Shown: positions 26,891-35,608, counted from the stretch's first letter. The stretch: 64,000 nucleotides of DNA from Ga0077527 sp964486865 (GCA_964486865.1 CAZAOZ010000011.1:1-64000); one strand, 5' to 3'. The notes: generated by a model not told the origin, from the letters alone. Translations and numbers: made by a program.

Positions 26891-27742
26891 ATGATTTCCG
26901 CGATTGCACAAAGCCTGGTCGCCACCGGCGCCCTCGTGCTGATCTGGGCCCTGATTCCCGTGCAGCGGCTGATGGTGCAATTGCCGGCCGGCGCCGCCCG
27001 CAACCGCTGGTACGTCATGACAGCCATGATCCTGCTGTTCCTGTTCGGCTATCTCAGTTACGCCGGCGTTTTCTGGGATCAGCATGCGCATCCGCTCGAT
27101 CTCATCGTTCCGGGCGTCTTTTTTCTCGGGGCATGTTTCGTGTGGTTTTCGGCAACCCTGTCGCTGCAGACCACCACGGATCTGATCCATATCACGCGCC
27201 TCGAGCGGGAAATCATCACCGACTCCCTGACCGGCGTTTTCAATCGCCGCTATCTGGACCGCCGCCTGGATGATGAAGTCGTGAGCGCGCGCAGATACAA
27301 ACAGCCGCTTTCGGTACTGCTGCTCGATATCGATCACTTCAAACAGATCAATGACCAGCACGGCCACCAGACCGGCGATCAGGTGCTGATCGCCCTGGGA
27401 AAAGCAGCCCTGGAAGTGCTGCGGGAAACAGACGTATTGACGCGTTATGGCGGGGAAGAATTCCTGATCATGTCGCCGCACACACCTCTTCCGGGCGCGA
27501 TCAAACTGGCTGAGCGGATAAGACAGTACATTGAAGCGCGTGATTTCGGCCTGCCCAAGGCGCCGGACGACATGCACAGCCCGAAAGTCACGGTCAGCAT
27601 AGGCGTGGCCGTTCTCGGTGATGGCATAGAGGACACTGAAAGTCTGGTTCGCGCCGCCGACGAGAACCTCTATCGCGCAAAACTGCAGGGGCGCAACCGG
27701 GTCATTGCCGGGAATCCGCTGCTGTCCGACAAGGCCGCTTAA
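26891..27742 (+). CDS. Membrane-anchored diguanylate cyclase (GGDEF)
   Basis: The N-terminal 100 residues hold about three membrane helices without a recognisable sensor, followed by a GGDEF domain. The active-site motif is GGEEF at residues 187-191, and RETD nine residues before it is a complete RxxD inhibitory site. The protein should make c-di-GMP at the membrane with product feedback. It is the second GGDEF protein of the window (the other is at 17289). The input signal is unknown. Confidence 0.88.
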   Translation: MISAIAQSLVATGALVLIWALIPVQRLMVQLPAGAARNRWYVMTAMILLFLFGYLSYAGVFWDQHAHPLDLIVPGVFFLGACFVWFSATLSLQTTTDLIHITRLEREIITDSLTGVFNRRYLDRRLDDEVVSARRYKQPLSVLLLDIDHFKQINDQHGHQTGDQVLIALGKAALEVLRETDVLTRYGGEEFLIMSPHTPLPGAIKLAERIRQYIEARDFGLPKAPDDMHSPKVTVSIGVAVLGDGIEDTESLVRAADENLYRAKLQGRNRVIAGNPLLSDKAA

Positions 27743-27748
27743 CTGACA

Positions 27749-27780
27749 GTGCGGAGTGCGGAGTGAGGAGCGAGGAGCGG
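27749..27780. repeat. Low-complexity GCGGAGT/GAGGAGC tandem run
   Basis: The run contains GTGCGGAGTGCGGAGTGAGG and then AGCGAGGAGCGG, imperfect tandem units of 7-8 bases. It lies between the convergent diguanylate cyclase and CoA-transferase genes and has no other visible function. Confidence 0.5.
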
Positions 27781-27796
27781 GGCCGCCTTCGATGAA

Positions 27797-28999
27797 CTAC
27801 ACAACATTCCGTTTGTGCAAATCCGCGATGTCACCGTCCCGGTAACCCAGTTCCCGCAGCACTTCATCGGTATGCTGGCCGCAGGCCGGCGTCACGGTGC
27901 GGATTTCATGCGGCGTGCGCGACAGCCGGAACGGCTGGTTGATCAGACCGATATCACCGATCTCCGGATGCTTCACCGGCACTGACATCTGGTTGTACTG
28001 CACCTGCGGGTCGGCGAACACCTGGTCCATCTTGTAAATCGGCCCGCCGGCGACGCCGCATTCCTCGAAACGCGCGGTCCAGTAGGCGCTGTCGCGTTTC
28101 ACCATCAGGTCCTGCAGTTCCCTGTTCAGCGCATCGCGGTTTTTCGAGCGCGTGGCGCGGTCCTTGTATTCGGCCTTTTCATTCAGCCCCTCGGCCCCCA
28201 GCGCCTTGCACAGCCGCGCAAACATTTCATTGTCACCGGCAGCGATGTTCATGTAGCCGTCTGCCGTCTGGAACACGCCCGTCGGAATCGACGTCGGGTG
28301 ATTGTTGCCCGCCTGCTCCGGCACTTCATGATCCACGGTCCAGCGCGCGGCCTGGAAGTCGAGCATCGCGATCATCGCATTGAGCAGCGACACTTCGACC
28401 CACTGGCCTTCGCCGGACTGTTCGCGCTCGAGCAGCGCGGTGAGTATGCCCAGCGCGCAATACAGGCCCGCCGCCGAATCCGAAATCGCGCTGCCGGCGC
28501 GCATCGGACCGCGCCCCGGCTCGCCGGTGATCGCCATCAGCCCGCCCATGCCCTGCGTCACCTGGTCGAAACCGGGACGCTTGGCGTAAGGGCCGGTCTG
28601 ACCGAAGCCGGAAATGCTGGCGAGGACGATTTTTTTGTTGACCAGCTTCAGCGACTCGTAATCGATGCCCAGCCGGAACTTGACGTCAGGCCGGTAGTTC
28701 TCGGCCACCACGTCGGAGCGCTCGACGAGTTGCTTGAAAATCTTCAGGCCGTCCGGGTCCTTCAGATTCAGCGTGAAGCCGCGCTTGTTGCGGTGCAGAT
28801 TCTGGAAGTCGGCGCCGGTACGCTTGCCGCCCCAGCCATCGGACAGGTTGAGTCCCGGCGGGGTTTCGATCTTGATCACATCCGCGCCCCAGTCCGCCAG
28901 CTGGCGCACCGCCGTCGGGCCGGAGCGCACCCGCGTCAAATCGATGACCCGGAAGCGGGCCAGCGGGCCGCGGCGTTCAACGGAAGCATTCGTGCTCAT
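27797..28999 (-). CDS. Family III CoA transferase (CaiB/BaiF)
   Basis: The 400-residue protein is a class III CoA transferase: VIDLTRVRSGPTAVRQLADW near the start, VAENYRPDVKFRLGIDY, and AGSAISDSAAGLYCALG, whose Asp corresponds to the catalytic Asp169 of formyl-CoA transferase. These enzymes move CoA between carboxylic acids through a covalent aspartyl-CoA intermediate. Substrates vary widely (formyl/oxalyl, carnitine, succinyl-hydroxybenzyl). It is transcribed away from glcD, which starts 147 bases upstream; proximity to glycolate genes does not define its substrate. Confidence 0.9.
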   Translation of the reverse strand: MSTNASVERRGPLARFRVIDLTRVRSGPTAVRQLADWGADVIKIETPPGLNLSDGWGGKRTGADFQNLHRNKRGFTLNLKDPDGLKIFKQLVERSDVVAENYRPDVKFRLGIDYESLKLVNKKIVLASISGFGQTGPYAKRPGFDQVTQGMGGLMAITGEPGRGPMRAGSAISDSAAGLYCALGILTALLEREQSGEGQWVEVSLLNAMIAMLDFQAARWTVDHEVPEQAGNNHPTSIPTGVFQTADGYMNIAAGDNEMFARLCKALGAEGLNEKAEYKDRATRSKNRDALNRELQDLMVKRDSAYWTARFEECGVAGGPIYKMDQVFADPQVQYNQMSVPVKHPEIGDIGLINQPFRLSRTPHEIRTVTPACGQHTDEVLRELGYRDGDIADLHKRNVV

Positions 29000-29145
29000 G
29001 GCATTTCCATTCCCGGCAAGTGTTCAATTCGGAGAATCACGACGGCCGGCCCGGTATGGCGCCAACCCTCAGACAGTTTCGGATTTTCGCATAAAGCGGG
29101 TGCAGTATTCCGCGAAGAGTCCGGGCCGTGGGTTAGAATTGTTCC

Positions 29146-30636
29146 ATGAACGCCCCCGTGCAGGCGATCCCTGTCGATCTTGAGCGCCAGCGCTCAGTCT
29201 GCGCTGCCTTGCGCAGCTTCCTGCCGGAGGCCGGCGTGCTGTTCGACAGCGAGGATGTCACGCCCTACGAATGCGACGGCCTCTCCGCCTATCGCCAGGT
29301 GCCGATGGTGGTGGCGCTCCCGGAAAACGAGCAGCAGGTCTGCGAAATCCTCGAAACCTGCCATGCGCTGCGTGTGCCGGTGGTGGCCCGCGGCGCAGGC
29401 ACGGGACTCTCCGGCGGCGCGCTGCCGCTGGGCAACGGCGTGCTGCTGTCGCTCGCCAAACTGATGAACATCGTGCATCTCGATCCGCTGGCGCGCACCG
29501 CGCGCGTGCAGCCGGGCGTGCGCAATCTCGCCATTTCCGAAGCCGCGGCCCCCCACGGCCTTTATTACGCGCCGGACCCTTCGAGCCAGATCGCCTGCTC
29601 CATCGGCGGCAACGTTGCCGAGAATTCCGGCGGCGTGCACTGCCTCAAGTACGGATTGACGGTGCACAACATCCTCAGGCTGCGGGTTGCCACCATCGAG
29701 GGTGAAATCGTCGAACTCGGCGGCAGCGGGCTTGATGCCGCGGGCTACGACCTGCTGGCGCTGATGACCGGCTCTGAAGGCCTGCTCGGCGTCATCACCG
29801 AAATCACCGTCAGGCTGCTGCCGCGCCCGGAAACCGCGCAGGTGGTGCTCGCCGCATTCGATCAGGTGGCCACCGCGGGCCAGGCCGTCGCCAATGTCAT
29901 CGCCGCCGGCATCATCCCCGCCGGCATGGAGCTAATGGACCAGCCGGCGATCCTCGCCGTCGAACCCTTCGTCCAGGCCGGTTACCCGACCGACGCCGCC
30001 GGCATCCTGCTCACCGAATCCGACGGCACGCATGAAGAAGTCCGCGACGAAATCCGCCGCATCGAAGACATCATGACCGCCAGCGGCGCGCATATCGTGC
30101 GCACCTCGCGTGACGAGGCCGAGCGGCTGAAGCTGTGGGCGGGACGCAAGGCGGCATTCCCGGCGGTCGGGCGCCTCTCCCCCGACTATTACTGCATGGA
30201 CGGCACCATCCCGCGCAAACGCATCGCCGAAGTGCTGGGCGCCATCGCCGCCATGGAAAAGAAATATGACCTCCGCTGCGCCAACGTCTTTCATGCCGGC
30301 GACGGCAACCTGCATCCGCTGATTCTGTACGATGCCAACGCGCCGGGCCAGCTCGAGCGCACGGAAGCCTTCGGCGCGGAAATCCTCAGGCTGTGCATCG
30401 CCGTCGGCGGCACCATCACCGGCGAGCACGGCGTGGGCATCGAGAAAATCGATTCGATGTGCATGCAGTTCAAGACCGTCGAACTGGAAGCCTTCCACGC
30501 GCTGAAGCACGCTTTTGACGAACACGGCCTGCTCAATCCCGGCAAGGCCGTGCCCTCGCTGCACCGCTGCGCGGAGTTCGGGCGCATGCATGTGCATGCG
30601 GGTGAGGAAAAGTTTCCGGAATTGCCCAGATTCTAA
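29146..30636 (+). CDS. glcD: Glycolate oxidase subunit GlcD (FAD-linked)
   Basis: The 496-residue flavoprotein has the FAD_binding_4 domain (VPVVARGAGTGLSGGALPLG; GGNVAENSGGVHCLKYG) and the vanillyl-oxidase type C-terminal domain (FHAGDGNLHPLILYD; GEHGVGIEK). It oxidises glycolate to glyoxylate in the membrane-bound GlcDEF complex; D-lactate is a common second substrate. glcE and glcF follow on the same strand in the standard order, each preceded by a CACAGAG hairpin. No GlcC-type regulator is adjacent. Confidence 0.94.
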   Translation: MNAPVQAIPVDLERQRSVCAALRSFLPEAGVLFDSEDVTPYECDGLSAYRQVPMVVALPENEQQVCEILETCHALRVPVVARGAGTGLSGGALPLGNGVLLSLAKLMNIVHLDPLARTARVQPGVRNLAISEAAAPHGLYYAPDPSSQIACSIGGNVAENSGGVHCLKYGLTVHNILRLRVATIEGEIVELGGSGLDAAGYDLLALMTGSEGLLGVITEITVRLLPRPETAQVVLAAFDQVATAGQAVANVIAAGIIPAGMELMDQPAILAVEPFVQAGYPTDAAGILLTESDGTHEEVRDEIRRIEDIMTASGAHIVRTSRDEAERLKLWAGRKAAFPAVGRLSPDYYCMDGTIPRKRIAEVLGAIAAMEKKYDLRCANVFHAGDGNLHPLILYDANAPGQLERTEAFGAEILRLCIAVGGTITGEHGVGIEKIDSMCMQFKTVELEAFHALKHAFDEHGLLNPGKAVPSLHRCAEFGRMHVHAGEEKFPELPRF

Positions 30637-30640
30637 AACC

Positions 30641-30728
30641 AGCCACAGAGGACACAGAGGTCACAGAGAAAAACACCGGGAATTCCGTCATCCACGAATC
30701 CTCCGTGTTCTCTGTGATCTCTGTGGCT
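30641..30728. repeat. CACAGAG hairpin repeat between glcD and glcE
   Basis: The left arm (30641-30668) begins AGCCACAGAGGACACAGAGG, and the right arm (30701-30728) ends TGATCTCTGTGGCT. The arms are built from 9-base CACAGAG units and are complementary over most of 28 bases with a 32-base loop. The element starts 4 bases after the glcD stop and ends 3 bases before the glcE start. Confidence 0.85.
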
Positions 30729-30731
30729 TGA

Positions 30732-31883
30732 ATGCAAGCTCTTATTGAACAATTTGCCGACACCATCCGCGCCGCAGCCGACGCGAAACGCCCGCTGTGC
30801 ATCCGCGGCGGCGGCAGCAAGGATTTTTACGGCAATGCCACGACCGGCGACCTGCTCGACGTGTCAGGTTATCGCGGCATCGTCGATTACGATCCCACGG
30901 AACTGGTGATCACCGCGCGCGCCGGCACGCCGCTGGCCGAGATCGAAGCGGCGATGCGCGACAAAGGCCAGATGCTCGGTTTCGAGCCACCACACTTTGG
31001 CCAATTTCCTCCCTCTCCCCTAGCCCCTCTACCGTCAAGCGGTACCGAGGTCCCGGAGGGAGAGGGGAACGTCACGCGGCTGATGCCGGGCACGGGAATG
31101 GCCACCCTCGGCGGCTGCGTCGCCGCCGGGCTGTCGGGTCCGCGCCGCCCCTGGGCCGGCTCAGTACGCGATTTCGTACTGGGCGTGCGCATGCTCGACG
31201 GCCGCGGCACCAATCTCGCGTTCGGCGGCCAGGTCATGAAAAACGTCGCCGGCTATGACGTATCGCGCCTGATGACCGGCTCGCTGGGTACGCTGGGCGT
31301 GGTCCTTGAGGTATCGTTGAAAGCACTGCCGCTGCCGGCCACCGAAATCACGCTGGTGCGCGAGGAAACACAGGACAACGCCATCCGGCTGATGAACGCC
31401 TGGGCGGGCAAGCCGCTGCCGGTCACCGGCACCTGCCATGTCGAAAAACGGTTGTACGTGCGCCTCGCCGGCGCCGCGCCGGCAGTCAGGGCTGCCGCCG
31501 GAAAAATCGGCGGCGAAGAACTGAACAACGCCGCAGCATTCTGGCGCGACCTCCGCGACCAGCGCGACCTGTTTTTCTCCGGCGACACGCCGCTGTGGCG
31601 GCTGTCGATCAGTTCAACCACGCCGCCGCTGGCGCTGCCCGGCGCGCAACTGATCGAATGGGGCGGCGCGCTGCGCTGGCTGCGCGCCGATATCGACGCC
31701 ATGAGCGTGCGCAAGGCCGCGCGCGGCGGTGACGGCCACGCCACGCTGTTCCGCAATGGAGATGCGCGCACACCGGCCTTCCATCCGCTGCCCGCGGCGC
31801 TGTTGCGGCTGCACAAGCGCGTCAAACAGGCGATGGATCCGGCGGGCATACTCAATCCAGGCCGGATGTATCCGGAGTTATGA
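30732..31883 (+). CDS. glcE: Glycolate oxidase subunit GlcE with an in-frame repeat insertion
   Basis: The 383-residue FAD-binding subunit contains CIRGGGSKDFYG, LGGCVAAGLSGPRRPW, DFVLGVRMLDGRG and NVAGYDVSRLMTGSLGTLG. It partners GlcD and GlcF in glycolate oxidation. It is about 30 residues longer than E. coli GlcE. The excess falls between EPPHFG and MATLGG, where the protein reads PPSPLAPLPSSG and EVPEGEGN; the DNA there is a dispersed CCCTCTCCCC repeat (31008-31068). No ribosome site precedes ATG 30732, which lies three bases after a hairpin repeat, so translation may depend on coupling or on that hairpin. Confidence 0.9.
   Translation: MQALIEQFADTIRAAADAKRPLCIRGGGSKDFYGNATTGDLLDVSGYRGIVDYDPTELVITARAGTPLAEIEAAMRDKGQMLGFEPPHFGQFPPSPLAPLPSSGTEVPEGEGNVTRLMPGTGMATLGGCVAAGLSGPRRPWAGSVRDFVLGVRMLDGRGTNLAFGGQVMKNVAGYDVSRLMTGSLGTLGVVLEVSLKALPLPATEITLVREETQDNAIRLMNAWAGKPLPVTGTCHVEKRLYVRLAGAAPAVRAAAGKIGGEELNNAAAFWRDLRDQRDLFFSGDTPLWRLSISSTTPPLALPGAQLIEWGGALRWLRADIDAMSVRKAARGGDGHATLFRNGDARTPAFHPLPAALLRLHKRVKQAMDPAGILNPGRMYPEL
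31008..31068. repeat. CCCTCTCCCC repeat inserted in frame within glcE
   Basis: The stretch has the arms CTCCCTCTCCCC and GGAGGGAGAGGGG around a short centre, like the elements at 39651 and 40886. It replaces a short loop in GlcE by about 20-25 extra residues rich in Pro, Gly and Ser without breaking the frame. Confidence 0.7.
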
Positions 31884-31897
31884 AAAACAACAACATC

Positions 31898-31975
31898 AGC
31901 CACAGAGTTCACAGAGGACACAGAGTAACCCCGCGTGTTTTGCAGTTCTCTGTGAACTCTGTGTCCTCTGTGGCT
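31898..31975. repeat. CACAGAG hairpin repeat between glcE and glcF
   Basis: The left arm (31898-31925) is made of AGCCACAGAGTTCACAGAGG plus ACACAGAG; the right arm (31948-31975) of CTCTGTGAACTCTGTG plus TCCTCTGTGGCT. The three-base spacers between CACAGAG units occur in a different order in the two arms, so pairing is imperfect in the middle. It fills most of the glcE-glcF gap and ends 15 bases before the GTG start of glcF. Confidence 0.85.
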
Positions 31976-31990
31976 AATAGGTTTTAATCC

Positions 31991-33244
31991 GTGCAAACCA
32001 GCCTCGCCGACTTCATCAAAAACACCCCGCAGGGCCGCGAAGCCGAGGCGATCCTGCGCAAGTGCGTGCATTGCGGGTTCTGCACCGCAACCTGCCCGAC
32101 GTACCAATTGCTCGGCGACGAACTCGACGGGCCGCGCGGGCGCATTTATCTGATGAAGCAGGTCTTCGAGGGCAAACCCGCCACCGCCAAGACACAGCTC
32201 CACCTCGACCGCTGCCTGACCTGCCGCTCCTGCGAAACCACCTGCCCCTCCGGCGTGCAGTACGGCCGCCTGCTCGACATCGGCCGCGCCGTGGTGGCCA
32301 GACAGGTGCCGCGCAGCGGTGTCGCCGGCATCCGGCGCACGCTGCTGGCCGCGGTGCTGCCGCGCCCGGCGCTGTTCAATCCATTGCTGACCGTGGGACG
32401 CATCGCGCGCAACCTGCTGCCGAAAGTACTCGACGATGTGGTGCCCGACGAGCCGGCGCATCCGCGCCCGCTGCCCATCGGCGGCCACGCGCGGCGCATG
32501 CTGGTGCTGGAGGGCTGCGTGCAGCCCACGCTGTCGCCGGCGACCAATGCTGCCGCCGCGCGCGTACTCGACAGGCTCGGCATCACGCTCGAACGCGCGC
32601 CGAATGCCGGCTGCTGCGGCGCAGTGGCTTTTCATCTCGACCGGCATGAACAGGCGCTGGCCGCGGTGCGCCACAACATCGACGTATGGTGGCCGCATAT
32701 CGAACGCGGTGCGGAAGCATTGATTTTCACCGCCAGCGGTTGCGGCACCATGATTACCGACTACGGACATCTGCTGGCACACGACCCCGCTTACGCCGGG
32801 CGCGCCAAACGCATTTCGGCGCTGGCCTGCGATCTGAGCGCGGTAATCGCACAACAAAAAGATCAATTAAAACAACTGATTACAAAGAACCCTCCCCGCG
32901 GGAAGTTCGCTTTCCACTCGCCCTGCTCACTACAGCACGGCCTCAAGCTGAAAGGCCACGTCGAAGCACTGCTCGCGGAACTCGGCTTCGACCTGGCGCC
33001 GGTGGCCGACGCGCACCTGTGCTGCGGCTCCGCCGGCACCTACTCCATTCTGCAACCGGCAATCTCCGCGCAACTCAAAAGCAACAAGATCGCGGCACTG
33101 ACCGCAAACACGCCCGCACAAATCCTCACCGCCAACATCGGCTGCCAGACCCATCTGCAATCGGCCACCAAGCTGCCGGTGCGGCACTGGATCGAAGCAG
33201 TGGACGATTTGCTTTCAAGTCCTACAAATTGTTCGCGCCCATAA
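31991..33244 (+). CDS. glcF: Glycolate oxidase iron-sulfur subunit GlcF
   Basis: The 417-residue protein has two 4Fe-4S motifs, CVHCGFCTATCP and CLTCRSCETTCP, and two CCG-domain cysteine pairs, GCCGAVAFH and LCCGSAGTYS. It passes electrons from the GlcD/GlcE flavins to the quinone pool. The start is GTG 31991, with no strong ribosome site; a hairpin repeat ends 15 bases upstream. Its 3' end overlaps the small minus-strand ORF by 23 bases. Confidence 0.94.
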   Translation: MQTSLADFIKNTPQGREAEAILRKCVHCGFCTATCPTYQLLGDELDGPRGRIYLMKQVFEGKPATAKTQLHLDRCLTCRSCETTCPSGVQYGRLLDIGRAVVARQVPRSGVAGIRRTLLAAVLPRPALFNPLLTVGRIARNLLPKVLDDVVPDEPAHPRPLPIGGHARRMLVLEGCVQPTLSPATNAAAARVLDRLGITLERAPNAGCCGAVAFHLDRHEQALAAVRHNIDVWWPHIERGAEALIFTASGCGTMITDYGHLLAHDPAYAGRAKRISALACDLSAVIAQQKDQLKQLITKNPPRGKFAFHSPCSLQHGLKLKGHVEALLAELGFDLAPVADAHLCCGSAGTYSILQPAISAQLKSNKIAALTANTPAQILTANIGCQTHLQSATKLPVRHWIEAVDDLLSSPTNCSRP

Positions 33245-33530
33245 TTGCGCGAAAATTATCTTGCCATGTTCCTCTATCAGGCCGCTGAACCTCAACTCTG
33301 ATGCGCTCCATATCAACATCATAAACAAGAGCGACCAGATCCCCGTTCTTCTTAACAACACTTTCATACACACGCTGGCAAAGACTTTGGTGGCCTCCTT
33401 GGCCTGTGGTTGATCTTTGCAGCTTTTCGTATTGCTCTTGGGTTAGCTTCAGTTCAGTAACTCGTCCAAGTACTTTGCCTTTTATCTTCACTCGTCCTCC
33501 CTCGGTTTTCTGAGCTTCCTTGCACAGCAT
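33222..33530 (-). CDS. Hypothetical small protein
   Basis: The 102-residue product is basic and mixed alpha/beta in appearance (KIKGKVLGRVTELKLTQEQY; GDLVALVYDVDMERIRVEV). I do not recognise a family. The GC content is clearly below that of the flanking genes, suggesting transferred DNA. It overlaps the end of glcF by 23 bases. A small palindrome (33537-33553) lies directly before its start. Because it adjoins a DNA methyltransferase gene read in the opposite direction, a link with that gene is possible but unproven. It could also be spurious. Confidence 0.45.
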   Translation of the reverse strand: MLCKEAQKTEGGRVKIKGKVLGRVTELKLTQEQYEKLQRSTTGQGGHQSLCQRVYESVVKKNGDLVALVYDVDMERIRVEVQRPDRGTWQDNFRAIMGANNL

Positions 33531-33536
33531 AAACCT

Positions 33537-33553
33537 CTACTGCGTATCAGTAG
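33537..33553. promoter_or_regulatory. Palindrome CTACTG-CGTAT-CAGTAG, possible operator
   Basis: Perfect six-base arms with a five-base centre lie six bases upstream of the small minus-strand ORF and in the AT-rich gap shared with the methyltransferase gene. It may be a protein binding site; no regulator is known. Confidence 0.3.
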
Positions 33554-33719
33554 TAGCAGGCCCCGTTGACTCATTTTCTTGTGCTTACCCAATGTGCAAA
33601 TGAGAATTATTCGTACTTAACTTTAATAAGTATCTATAACCAATTGAATAGATGTGTACATTTTTTAATTTTAAGAGTACCCTCCATGCAGTCACTTCAA
33701 TTTATGGAGGCACTCCTCA

Positions 33720-34958
33720 ATGGCTGCCGTCGCGACCGTCACCGCCTACGACCTTGCTGTAACCACTGCACCCGCCCAGCGCGCCCGCACCACTCCCACC
33801 CCCCCGCCGCGCCGCATCAATGGCGTGCCGGTCTATGAACAGGAATTCTGGACCAGCAAACAGCGCCAAGCCAATCCGCTGCACGAAGTGTCGTACCGCG
33901 GCTGCTTCAAGCCGCAACTGCCCGCCTATTTCATCGACCGCCTGAGCAAACCCGGCGACTTCATCTACGACCCGTTCAGCGGGCGCGGCACCACGGCCAT
34001 CGAAGCCGCGCTGCTGGGGCGCAACGTGATCGCCAACGATGTCAATCCGCTGTCGGCCATGCTGACCAGGCCGCGACTCGAAGTGCCGCTGATCGCCAGC
34101 ATCGACGTGCGGTTGCGCACCATCAAGCTGACGGCCAAGCGCGGCAACGACATCGACCTGTCGATGTTCTATCACCCGGACACCGAGCGTGAACTGCTGA
34201 ACCTGCGCGCCTGGCTCGCCGAGCGGCGGGACAGCGGCACGGAAGACGATGCCGATCGCTGGATCCGCATGGTCGCCACCAACCGGCTGACCGGCCACTC
34301 ACCGGGATTCTTCTCCGCCTACACGCTGCCGCCCAACCAGGCAGTATCGGCCGAGAGCCAGATCAAGATCAACGAAAAAACCGGCAAGGCGCCGGAATAC
34401 CGCAATGTGCGCGCGCTGATCCTGCGCAAATCCATGCAACTGCAAAGCGACATCAACGCCGCCGCGCGCTGGCGCCTGCAGCAGGCTGCGGCACAGGCGC
34501 AGTTTTATCGCGGATCTGCCGCGCTGACGCCGGGCATCCCGGATAACAGCGTGCAACTGACCGTGACTTCGCCGCCGTTTCTCAATGTCGTGCAGTACGC
34601 AAAAGATAACTGGCTCCGCTGCTGGTTCAACGGGCTGGACGCGGAAGCCATCGGCGCCGGCATCACCATGGCGACCAGCGTCAACGACTGGTCAGCCGTG
34701 ATGCTTGATGTGTTGCGCGAGCTCTATCGCATCACGCGGCCCAAAGGCTGGGTGGCCTTCGAGGTCGGCGAAGTCCAGCGCGGCTCGGTGAATCTGGATG
34801 AAGCCGTGGTGCCGCTGGGCCTCGCCGCCGGCTTCACCTGCGAAGCCATCCTGATCAACACCCAGAAATTCACCAAGACCTCGAACATCTGGGGTATCGG
34901 CAACAACGAGCGCGGCACCAACAGCAACCGCATTGTCATGCTGCAAAAGCCGGCGTAA
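33720..34958 (+). CDS. DNA methyltransferase (N4-cytosine/N6-adenine type)
   Basis: The 412-residue protein has the SAM-binding motif as DPFSGRGTTAIEA near residue 84 and the catalytic TSPPF at about 283-287. Having motif I before motif IV, with a long insertion between, is the gamma- or alpha-like order, while TSPPY/F is typical of N4-cytosine enzymes. An RNA methyltransferase role cannot be excluded. A ribosome site GGAGG lies about ten bases before ATG 33720, after an AT-rich leader of 190 bases that may hold the promoter. The stop codon overlaps the start of the nuclease gene (TAATG). No restriction endonuclease of a known family is adjacent. Confidence 0.8.
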   Translation: MAAVATVTAYDLAVTTAPAQRARTTPTPPPRRINGVPVYEQEFWTSKQRQANPLHEVSYRGCFKPQLPAYFIDRLSKPGDFIYDPFSGRGTTAIEAALLGRNVIANDVNPLSAMLTRPRLEVPLIASIDVRLRTIKLTAKRGNDIDLSMFYHPDTERELLNLRAWLAERRDSGTEDDADRWIRMVATNRLTGHSPGFFSAYTLPPNQAVSAESQIKINEKTGKAPEYRNVRALILRKSMQLQSDINAAARWRLQQAAAQAQFYRGSAALTPGIPDNSVQLTVTSPPFLNVVQYAKDNWLRCWFNGLDAEAIGAGITMATSVNDWSAVMLDVLRELYRITRPKGWVAFEVGEVQRGSVNLDEAVVPLGLAAGFTCEAILINTQKFTKTSNIWGIGNNERGTNSNRIVMLQKPA

Positions 34959-35527
34959 TGCCCGCGCCCGCCCTGCGCAGCAAGTCCTCTTGGGGGACGC
35001 TGCGCAGCCTGGCGCTGTTGCTGCTGTTGCAGGCGCCGCCGGCGGCCGCCGCGGCGCTGGAAGGCCTGGTGGTCGCTGTATCCGACGGTGACACGCTGAC
35101 TGTCCTCGACGACCACCGCCAACTGCACAAGGTGCGCATCGCCGGCATAGACGCGCCGGAACGCGGGCAACCCTTCGGCAGGCGCGCCGCCGCGGAATTG
35201 ACGAGTCTCGCCAAAAACAAGCGCGTCATCGTGAACTGGAACAAGCTGGATCGTTACCAGCGCATCATCGGCGTGGTGCTGGTCGCCCCGCCTGACTGCA
35301 CGATCTGCAAGCCTGACCGCGATATCGGCCTCGCGCTGGTCGGTGACGGTTTTGCCTGGCATTACCGCGCCTACGAGCGCGACCAGACCGCCGGCGACCG
35401 GCAGCAATACCGGCAGGCCGAAACCGATGCCCGCACCCACCATGCCGGACTGTGGGCCGATGCTACCCCGACACCGCCATGGGATTGGCGGCGCGCCCGC
35501 AAAGGCGACCCCGTCATCCGGCGCTGA
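34958..35527 (+). CDS. Exported SNase-like (thermonuclease family) nuclease
   Basis: The 189-residue protein has a hydrophobic N-terminus (LRSLALLLLLQAPPAAAAA) that looks like a signal peptide, followed by the SNase fold: VSDGDTLTVLD, VRIAGIDAPERGQPFG and DRYQRIIGVVL. The Arg and Glu of VRIAGIDAPE and the Arg of DRYQR match the catalytic R35, E43 and R87 of staphylococcal nuclease. It should cut DNA or RNA outside the cytoplasm. ATG 34958 shares one base with the methyltransferase stop, so translation is coupled. The DNA of residues 9-15 (AAGTCCTCTTGGGGGACGC) partly resembles the AAGGGGACTTCC repeat. Confidence 0.85.
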   Translation: MPAPALRSKSSWGTLRSLALLLLLQAPPAAAAALEGLVVAVSDGDTLTVLDDHRQLHKVRIAGIDAPERGQPFGRRAAAELTSLAKNKRVIVNWNKLDRYQRIIGVVLVAPPDCTICKPDRDIGLALVGDGFAWHYRAYERDQTAGDRQQYRQAETDARTHHAGLWADATPTPPWDWRRARKGDPVIRR

Positions 35528-35608
35528 CCGTGGAATTAATCATTCCGCGATCTTGAATTTCGCGAACCGGATACCATCTGTGTTGTTCTTGAGCCACAGG
35601 AGCGCCAC

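Noticed and set aside
31253..32866. Long minus-strand open frame (537 codons) across glcE and glcF
   Set aside because: It overlaps two well-recognised genes and an inverted repeat and has no motif; codon-bias shadow.
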